Part shown: one piece after another, positions 6,235 to 10,975 of the stretch
Position numbering within the stretch: position 1 is the first letter of the stretch
Layout: each line of letters starts with the position of its first letter
Source of the DNA: Candidatus Kuenenia stuttgartensis
GTDB taxonomy: Bacteria; Planctomycetota; UBA1135; UBA2386
Length of the DNA: 10,975 bases
Reading direction: 5' to 3'
NCBI GenBank assembly: GCA_945861365.1
Contig: CAMAUH010000096.1
Span: 1-10,975, forward strand
Notes under the pieces: generated by a model
What the model was told of the DNA's origin: nothing
What the model saw: the letters and a program-made list of their open reading frames with translations, nothing else
The model's database searches: none
Translations under genes and position numbers: made by a program

Positions 6235-7347
6235 TCACCGCGCCACGATCGAGCGATAGACGTCGAGGTGCCGATCGACGTACTGGTCGCTGCGAAAGCC
6301 CTGATCGACGCGCGCTGGCCCGCCCGCCGCGAAGCGTTCCCGCATGTCGGGCTCGTCGCGCATGCGGCCGATCGCCTGACCGAGCGCGGCCGGATCGTCG
6401 GGCGGCACCAGCAGGCCGTGCGCGCCATCGGCCATCAACTCGGCGAGGCCGCCGACCCGGCTGGCGACGACCGGGCGCGCCGCACCGAGCGCTTCCAGCG
6501 CCGCGACTCCCAGGCCTTCGGCGCGCGACGGCAACACGAACAGGTCGCACGCAGCGAGCAGGTCGCCGATGTCGACGCGCCGGCCGAGAAAACGCACCGC
6601 ATCACCGAGCGACAGTTCGGTGGCGAGCGCGCCGAGCGCCGAGCGCTCCGGGCCGTCCCCAGCCACCGCGCAGACCAAGCGCGGATCGCGCAACTGCGCC
6701 ACGGCCCGCAGCAGCACATCGATGCCCTTGCGGTGCATCAACTGCGCCACCGCGAGTACCAGGAAGCGATCGGCCGGCACGCCGAGTTCGGCGCGCATAG
6801 CGGCGCGGCCGCGCACCAGCACGAGGCGCTGCGGGTCGAGTGCGTCGGGAATCGTCACGATGCGCGCAGCGGGCACGCCGCCATCGACGAGGCATCGCAC
6901 CACCGCCGGCGCGATCGCGATGACGGCGCGCGCCGTGCTGACGTAACAGAAGCGCGTGCGCAGCCCGCGGCGCACGCGCCGTTCCATGCGGCGCGTGATC
7001 ACTGTCGGACACCCAGCCAGTCGCGCCGCCAGGCTGCCCAGCCATGCGGCGCGGCCCGTGTGCAGGTGCGCGAGCGACGCACCGCGCAGTCGGCGCGACA
7101 GGCGCATCACGGACGGCAGGTCGAACGGATGGCGCAGGCCGAGCTCCAGCACGTCGAAGCCGCGCTCGCGGCCGATGCGCGCCGATTCGCTGCCGGGTGG
7201 CACCACCAGCAGCTGCGGCACGCCGCGCGCACGCAACCCCTCCAGCAGCAGGAACACCTGGACCTCCCCGCCGGAGAAGCCGCGTTCGGTGTTCACGTGC
7301 ACCACTGGCCCTGGCCATGGCGCAGCGGTGGCAGGCGCTGGGGTCAT
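6235..7347 (-). CDS. Glycosyltransferase family 4 (GT-B, retaining)
   Basis: Predicted cytoplasmic or membrane-associated glycosyltransferase moving a sugar from a nucleotide-sugar donor to an unknown acceptor, probably a cell-surface glycan. The product has 370 residues, a normal GT4 length. The N-terminal acceptor domain shows FSGGEVQVFLLLEGLRARG (24-42, the glycine-rich loop after beta-1) and LAHLHTGRAAWLG (92-104). The donor domain starts near 195 with VLAVAQLMHRKGIDVLLRAV (198-216; Arg206 and Lys207 fit the usual phosphate contacts). It continues with VAGDGPERSAL and VRFLGRRVDIGDLLAACDLFVLPSR, then the E-x7-E motif (Glu277 and Glu285 in AEGLGVAALEA) and GLLVPPDDPAALGQAI. No membrane segment is apparent. 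It lies 31 bases downstream of the acyl-CoA dehydrogenase gene on the same strand, so the two may share a transcript despite unrelated chemistry. It is convergent with the membrane-protein gene. No sugar specificity can be read from the sequence. Confidence 0.88.
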   Translation of the reverse strand: MTPAPATAAPWPGPVVHVNTERGFSGGEVQVFLLLEGLRARGVPQLLVVPPGSESARIGRERGFDVLELGLRHPFDLPSVMRLSRRLRGASLAHLHTGRAAWLGSLAARLAGCPTVITRRMERRVRRGLRTRFCYVSTARAVIAIAPAVVRCLVDGGVPAARIVTIPDALDPQRLVLVRGRAAMRAELGVPADRFLVLAVAQLMHRKGIDVLLRAVAQLRDPRLVCAVAGDGPERSALGALATELSLGDAVRFLGRRVDIGDLLAACDLFVLPSRAEGLGVAALEALGAARPVVASRVGGLAELMADGAHGLLVPPDDPAALGQAIGRMRDEPDMRERFAAGGPARVDQGFRSDQYVDRHLDVYRSIVAR

Positions 7348-7378
7348 CGCGTCGATTGCGACCGCGCGGCCGCGGCGA

Positions 7379-8548
7379 TCACAGGATCGCGTCTTCGCCG
7401 GTCAACTGCCGGCCGACGATGAGGCCGTGGATGTCGTGCGTGCCCTCGTAGGTGATCACCGACTCCAGGTTGCACATGTGGCGCATCATCTGGTACTCGT
7501 CGGTGATGCCGTTGGCGCCGAGGATGTCGCGGCCGAGCCGGCAGCACTCGAGCGCCATCCAGCAGCTGTTGCGCTTGGCCATCGACACGTGGAAGTGCTG
7601 CATGGTGCCGGCTTCCTTCATCTTGCCGAGCTTCCAGCACATCAGCTGCGCCTTGGTGATCTCGGCGGCCATCCACACCAGCTTGTTCTGCACCAGCTGG
7701 TAGCGCGCGATCGGCTTGTCGAACGAGATGCGCATCTTGCTGTAGCGACAGGCTTCGTCGTAGGCCGCCTGCGCCGCACCGATCGCACCGAACGCGATGC
7801 CATAGCGCGCCTGGGTCAAGCAGCTCAGCGGCCCCTTCAGGCCTTCGATGCCCGGCAGCATCTGCGACTTGTGGATGCGCACGTCTTCGAGCACCAGCTC
7901 GCTGGTATCCGAGGCACGCAGCGAGAACTTGTTCTTGATCTGCTTGCTGGAGTAGCCCTTGGTGCCCTTGTCGATCAGGAAGCCGCGGACGACCCCGTCG
8001 AGCTTGGCCCAGACGATGCCGACGTGGCCGATGGTGCCATTGGTGATCCAGTACTTGCTGCCGTTGAGCACGTAGTGGTCGCCGTCCTTGACCGCCTTCG
8101 TCAGCATGCCGCCCGGGTTGCTGCCGAAGTCGGCTTCGGTCAGGCCGAAGCAGCCGATCACCTCGCCGGCCGCCATCTTCGGCAGGTAGCGCTGCTTCTG
8201 CTCTTCGGAGCCATAGGCCCAGATCGGATACATGCACAGCGACCCCTGCACCGACACGAACGAGCGCAGGCCGGAGTCGCCACGCTCGAGTTCCTGGCAG
8301 ATCAGGCCGCTGGCGATCGGTGACAGGCCCGCGCAGCCGTAGCCGGTGAGACTGGCGCCGTAGACGCCCATCTCGCCGAGCTCCGGGATCAGGTTCATCG
8401 GGAACGTGGCGGCGCGGTTGTGCTCCTCGATGACCGGCATGAAGCGGTCGGACACCCACGAGCGGACGGTGTCGCGGATCATCCGCTCCTCGTCCGAGTA
8501 GAGTTCGTCGCAGTTCAGGTAATCGAGAGCCTTGTAGGGATCGCTCAT
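7379..8548 (-). CDS. gcdH: Acyl-CoA dehydrogenase, probable glutaryl-CoA dehydrogenase
   Basis: FAD-dependent cytoplasmic enzyme, most like glutaryl-CoA dehydrogenase, which oxidises and decarboxylates glutaryl-CoA to crotonyl-CoA in lysine/tryptophan and benzoyl-CoA breakdown and passes electrons to ETF. The 389 residues follow the human enzyme closely: GLRSFVSVQGSLCMYPIWAYGSEEQ (93-117) contains the Arg95/Ser99 pair that in GCDH contacts the substrate carboxylate. Next come GCFGLTEADFGSNPGGM (132-148), LNGSKYWITN (161-170), FSLRAS (208-213), ARYGIAFGAIGA and LGANGITDEY. Finally TYEGTHDIHGLIVGR (366-380) has catalytic Glu368. The usual G-S-D of the acyl-CoA dehydrogenase signature is G-S-N here. 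The ATG at 8548 has a weak AAGAAAG before it; longer upstream frames lack family similarity. It is divergent from the DUF6671-like gene and 31 bases upstream of the GT4 gene. No ETF or lysine-degradation gene is in view. Other short-chain substrates remain possible. Confidence 0.9.
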   Translation of the reverse strand: MSDPYKALDYLNCDELYSDEERMIRDTVRSWVSDRFMPVIEEHNRAATFPMNLIPELGEMGVYGASLTGYGCAGLSPIASGLICQELERGDSGLRSFVSVQGSLCMYPIWAYGSEEQKQRYLPKMAAGEVIGCFGLTEADFGSNPGGMLTKAVKDGDHYVLNGSKYWITNGTIGHVGIVWAKLDGVVRGFLIDKGTKGYSSKQIKNKFSLRASDTSELVLEDVRIHKSQMLPGIEGLKGPLSCLTQARYGIAFGAIGAAQAAYDEACRYSKMRISFDKPIARYQLVQNKLVWMAAEITKAQLMCWKLGKMKEAGTMQHFHVSMAKRNSCWMALECCRLGRDILGANGITDEYQMMRHMCNLESVITYEGTHDIHGLIVGRQLTGEDAIL

Positions 8549-8576
8549 TGTGCTTTCTTGGCGCGAAGGGCCGCGC

Positions 8577-8605
8577 AGGATAGACGTGCGGCGCGAGCAA
8601 GGAAA
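8577..8605 (-). promoter_or_regulatory. Weak sigma-70-like promoter candidate for the acyl-CoA dehydrogenase gene
   Basis: On the minus strand TTTCCT (8605-8600) and TATCCT (8582-8577) are separated by 17 bases, and the -10-like box ends 28 bases before the ATG. Matches to consensus are 3/6 and 4/6, so this is suggestive only. Confidence 0.25.
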
Positions 8606-8625
8606 GCGAACGCTCCGCGGTTCGC
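8606..8625. promoter_or_regulatory. Inverted repeat in the divergent promoter region, possible operator
   Basis: GCGAAC (8606-8611) and GTTCGC (8620-8625) are exact inverted copies with an 8-bp spacer, a 20-bp dyad suited to a dimeric regulator. It lies in the 96-bp gap between the divergent dehydrogenase and DUF6671-like genes, directly upstream of the -35-like box of the former. No regulator gene is adjacent, so the role is inferred. Confidence 0.3.
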
Positions 8626-8644
8626 CGACCAGCCCGCAACCACC

Positions 8645-9496
8645 ATGACAGCTGCCGAACACCCTCTGCGCGGACGATCCATCGCCATCGCGACGATGCA
8701 CGGCAAGGAAGCGGTGCTGGTGCCGCCGCTGGTGCGCACCCTGGCCCTGCTACCGATCGTGCCGAGCGGATTCGACACCGATGCCTTCGGCACCTTCACC
8801 GGCGACGTCGCGCGCGTGGGCACGGCACTGGAAGCCGCGCGACGCAAGGCCCGCGCGGCGATGGCCCTCTGTGGAGTGCACACCGCGGTGGCCAGCGAAG
8901 GCAGCTTCGGACCGCATCCCGGCCTGCCACTGCTGCCGCTGGCTGCCGAGCTGGTCTTGCTGCTCGACGACGAACTCGGGCTCGAGGTGATCGCGGAAGA
9001 CGTCGGCACCGACACGAACTTCGCGGGCCAACAGGTGCTGGATGCACGCGACGCGCTCACGTTCGCCGCGCGCGTGCAGTTCCCATCGCACCGGCTCGTC
9101 GTGCTCGCCGAAGGCGCGCCCGCGGCGACCGTACGCGGGATCGCGGACGCCGACCAACTGCGTCAGGAGGTCGAACGCATGCTGCGCGAGCACGCCTGCG
9201 TGCGCGTGCAGACCGACATGCGCGCCGACCGCAACCCGACCCGCATGCGAGCCATCGCCCGCGCCGCGGAGCGACTCGCGGAGCGCGCTGCGAAGCGCTG
9301 CCCACACTGCCACTGGCCGGGCCACGGCCTGGTAGGCGTCGAGCGCGGGCTCCCGTGCGCCGACTGCGGCGAAGCTTCGGAGCTGGTGCGCGCAGAACGA
9401 CACGGCTGCGCCCGCTGTGGCAGGAGCGAGGAACGGCCGCGCCGCGACGGCCGCACGCAGTGTGATCCCGGCGAGTGCCAGTTCTGCAATCCGTGA
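8645..9496 (+). CDS. DUF6671-like protein with a cysteine-rich zinc-ribbon tail
   Basis: Function unknown. The 283-residue soluble product resembles, from memory, the uncharacterised DUF6671 family. Recognisable polar blocks are IATMHGKE (15-22), FTGDVARVGTALEAARRKA (51-69), ASEGSFGPHP (83-92), IAEDVGTDTNFAG (116-128) and TDMRADRNPTRM (190-201). Their His, Glu and Asp residues look like a conserved active or binding site. After a helical stretch (~201-217) the last 65 residues carry nine cysteines: C219/C222, C238/C241, C255/C258, C273 and C278/C281, four of the pairs being C-x2-C. That suggests two zinc-ribbon units. There is no signal peptide or membrane helix. The ATG at 8645 is the first in-frame start past the divergent dehydrogenase gene and fits the family's N-terminus, although no Shine-Dalgarno is evident. 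It is convergent with the sugar-dehydrogenase-like gene across 38 bases, where I see only a weak 5-bp stem. Confidence 0.75.
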   Translation: MTAAEHPLRGRSIAIATMHGKEAVLVPPLVRTLALLPIVPSGFDTDAFGTFTGDVARVGTALEAARRKARAAMALCGVHTAVASEGSFGPHPGLPLLPLAAELVLLLDDELGLEVIAEDVGTDTNFAGQQVLDARDALTFAARVQFPSHRLVVLAEGAPAATVRGIADADQLRQEVERMLREHACVRVQTDMRADRNPTRMRAIARAAERLAERAAKRCPHCHWPGHGLVGVERGLPCADCGEASELVRAERHGCARCGRSEERPRRDGRTQCDPGECQFCNP

Positions 9497-9534
9497 GGCC
9501 GTTGAAGTCTGCGCCGCTCCTCGGCCAGGGCAGA

Positions 9535-10975
9535 TCAGGGCTGCAGCGTGATCGCGAGCCCCGGCGAGGAAGACCAGCCCGACGGCGACGGCGCACACAC
9601 GGCCGGGCTCCACAGCCACAGCGACTGCGCGTAGAGGTTGGCACCAGCGAGAGACGGCGCCGGCGGGATCGGGAAGGCGTACGAGCCGCGCCCGTTCGGG
9701 TCGGCCAACATGGTCGCCAGCACCAGCAGCGAACCAAGCTGCACATGTGCCTGGAAACCGAAGCCGAGTGGGTCCGAGCCCGCGACGTCGGGAGCCGCCG
9801 CGACCGCCATCAGCCCGAGCCCCCCAACCGGTCCGTTCGCGACCAGCAGTGCAAACGACGGATTGCCGACCACCGGTGAACGGTCGGCGGTCAACGTGTG
9901 CGCGCCGCTGCAGCCAGGCGTGCCGGCGCCGTAGGGGACGACACCGACGAGGGTCGGTACCGTCGGCACGATCTTGAACACGCCGCCCGAGAAGTCGCAG
10001 ACGTACAACTCGCCGTAGCCATCTTCGCCGAACGCGGTCGGTCCGACGATCAAACCGACCGACGGCGTCAGTTCGACAGTGCGGTCGACGAGTTGCGTGA
10101 TGCCACTGCCAGCCCGCCGGCATGACCAGATCTGCGCCGTCATGTAGTCGGCGAAGAAGTAGGCACCGCGCAGGTCGGGTATCGCGCTGCCGCGATAGAC
10201 ATGACCACCGATGATTGCGTGCGGCGGCGACAGCGCACCGTAGTCGTGGATCGGCAGCGTGATCGTCGGCGCGTTGCAGGTGCAGACGAGCGGCGGATTG
10301 CACTGGGTGCCGGTCATGCAGGACCAGCCGTAGTTCCGCCCGCCCGGAGCGCCAGCTGGCTGAAAGTCGATCTCTTCGCGGAACCCGCCGACGTCTGCCA
10401 ACCACAGGTCACCGGTCAGTCGATCGAAGCTGAACCGCCAAGGGTTGCGCAGCCCCCTGGCCCAGATCTCGTCGAGTGGATTGCCAGGCCCCACATAGGG
10501 GTTGTCCGGCGGGATGCCGTACTGCAACGGCGGCTGTGGATTGTCGACGTCGATGCGTAGCAGCTTGCCGAGGAAGGTGTCGCCGCGCTGCGCGGTGTTG
10601 CTCGGATCATCCGGCCAGAGCGGCGGCGTGCTACCGCCGTCGCCGTGCGAGATGTACAGCTTGCCATCGGCACCGAACGCGACCATGCCGCCGTTGTGGT
10701 TGCCGTAGATCGTCGGCGTGCTCCACACGGTGGTAGCACTGGCGACGTTCGCGATGTCGGGATTGCCGGGCGAGACCGTGAACCGCTTCACGTAGTTCGT
10801 CGGGAACGGGAAGCCGCTGTGGAACACGAAGAACTGGCCGTTCGACGCATGGTTCGGGTGGAAGGCCAGACCGAGCAGGCCGAGTTCGCCCCCGAAGGCG
10901 ACCTGACCCAGGCCAGTGAGGTCGAGGAACGGCGTCGACAGCAACACGCCATCCTTGACGATGCGGATGCGGCCA
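9535..10975 (-). CDS. Glucose/sorbosone dehydrogenase-like exported beta-propeller with planctomycete-type C-terminal module (N-terminus outside window)
   Basis: The frame stays open to the window edge and the visible 479 residues begin GRIRIVKDG, an internal propeller strand, so the start and any signal peptide lie to the right. The catalytic-type domain matches the soluble PQQ-dependent aldose sugar dehydrogenase fold. Landmarks (visible-residue numbering) are LGLAFHPN (~34-41), GNHNGGMVAFGADGKLYISHGDGG (~91-114, with the His equivalent to the sGDH catalytic base), GLRNPWRFSFDRLTGDLWLADVG (~174-196) and YFFADY (~272-277). Activity would be oxidation of a sugar or other polyol with PQQ, probably outside the cytoplasm, but many members have no proven cofactor. 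A Cys-rich insert (GWSCMTGTQCNPPLVCTC) follows the Arg block. The propeller ends near 335, and residues 347-479 are a separate module shared with the exported protein at 2759-4207. The product is convergent with the DUF6671-like gene. Confidence 0.88.
   Translation of the reverse strand, partial: GRIRIVKDGVLLSTPFLDLTGLGQVAFGGELGLLGLAFHPNHASNGQFFVFHSGFPFPTNYVKRFTVSPGNPDIANVASATTVWSTPTIYGNHNGGMVAFGADGKLYISHGDGGSTPPLWPDDPSNTAQRGDTFLGKLLRIDVDNPQPPLQYGIPPDNPYVGPGNPLDEIWARGLRNPWRFSFDRLTGDLWLADVGGFREEIDFQPAGAPGGRNYGWSCMTGTQCNPPLVCTCNAPTITLPIHDYGALSPPHAIIGGHVYRGSAIPDLRGAYFFADYMTAQIWSCRRAGSGITQLVDRTVELTPSVGLIVGPTAFGEDGYGELYVCDFSGGVFKIVPTVPTLVGVVPYGAGTPGCSGAHTLTADRSPVVGNPSFALLVANGPVGGLGLMAVAAAPDVAGSDPLGFGFQAHVQLGSLLVLATMLADPNGRGSYAFPIPPAPSLAGANLYAQSLWLWSPAVCAPSPSGWSSSPGLAITLQP

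Noticed and set aside
5334..6800. 488-codon plus-strand open frame across the membrane-protein and GT4 genes.
   Set aside because: Shadow frame: no family motif, Arg/Pro/Ala-rich, and contradicted by well-supported genes on both strands.
6956..8323. 455-codon plus-strand open frame opposite the acyl-CoA dehydrogenase gene.
   Set aside because: Antisense to a gene with complete dehydrogenase motifs; the translation shows no domain.
9497..9534. GGCCG/CGGCC stem between the convergent DUF6671-like and sugar-dehydrogenase genes as a shared terminator.
   Set aside because: Only 5 bp with a 20-nt loop and no T tract; expected by chance at this GC content.
8750..10405. 551-codon minus-strand open frame spanning the DUF6671-like and sugar-dehydrogenase genes.
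   Set aside because: It overlaps two recognisable genes in other frames and has Arg/Ala-rich low-complexity translation.
1..10975. Search for mobile elements, CRISPR arrays, toxin-antitoxin pairs, biosynthetic clusters or defence genes.
   Set aside because: No transposase, integrase, long terminal inverted repeats, regularly spaced repeats or relevant domains seen; the content is ordinary chromosomal genes.

Overview
This is a high-GC stretch of bacterial chromosome with ten protein genes on both strands, little spacing, and no RNA gene, CRISPR array, insertion sequence or prophage gene. The best guess for the host is a member of the Planctomycetota. Two predicted exported proteins, about 6.8 kb apart, end in the same ~133-residue module (a V-[VI]-G-N-x-x-F-A block followed by an I-P-x4-L-A-G-A-x-L-x-A-Q block). 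From memory this tail is common on exported proteins of uncultured planctomycetes. The high GC and long open antisense frames fit but are not specific. The assignment is inference, because no rRNA or other marker is present.

Left part (1-2634). The window opens inside a plus-strand glutamate-dehydrogenase-family gene lacking its first ~50 codons. Facing it are two overlapping minus-strand genes: a BadF/NagK-type sugar kinase, then an ArfB-type ribosome-rescue peptidyl-tRNA hydrolase that appears to start on a GTG inside the kinase's 3' end. A 12-bp direct repeat brackets the kinase gene.

Middle (2635-6222). Two more minus-strand genes follow in reading order: a family 9 glycosyltransferase (heptosyltransferase-like, with two cysteine clusters), a 181-bp gap rich in stem-loops including the window's best intrinsic-terminator candidate, then a signal-peptide protein of unknown function carrying the shared tail. 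Divergent from the glycosyltransferase is a small four-helix membrane protein of unknown function.

Right part (6235-10975). A family 4 glycosyltransferase lies 31 bp downstream of a glutaryl-CoA-dehydrogenase-type acyl-CoA dehydrogenase. Divergent from the dehydrogenase is a protein resembling the uncharacterised DUF6671 family, with a nine-cysteine C-terminal tail. The window closes inside a minus-strand exported glucose/sorbosone-dehydrogenase-like protein, N-terminally truncated by the window edge.

The genes do not form one obvious pathway. Two glycosyltransferases and the membrane protein suggest cell-envelope glycan work; GDH and glutaryl-CoA dehydrogenase are amino-acid metabolism; the two tail-bearing proteins are exported. 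I see no defence, secondary-metabolite or mobile system. The most interesting items are the shared export-associated C-terminal module, the Cys-rich DUF6671-like protein, the cysteine-clustered glycosyltransferase and the hairpin-dense spacer.
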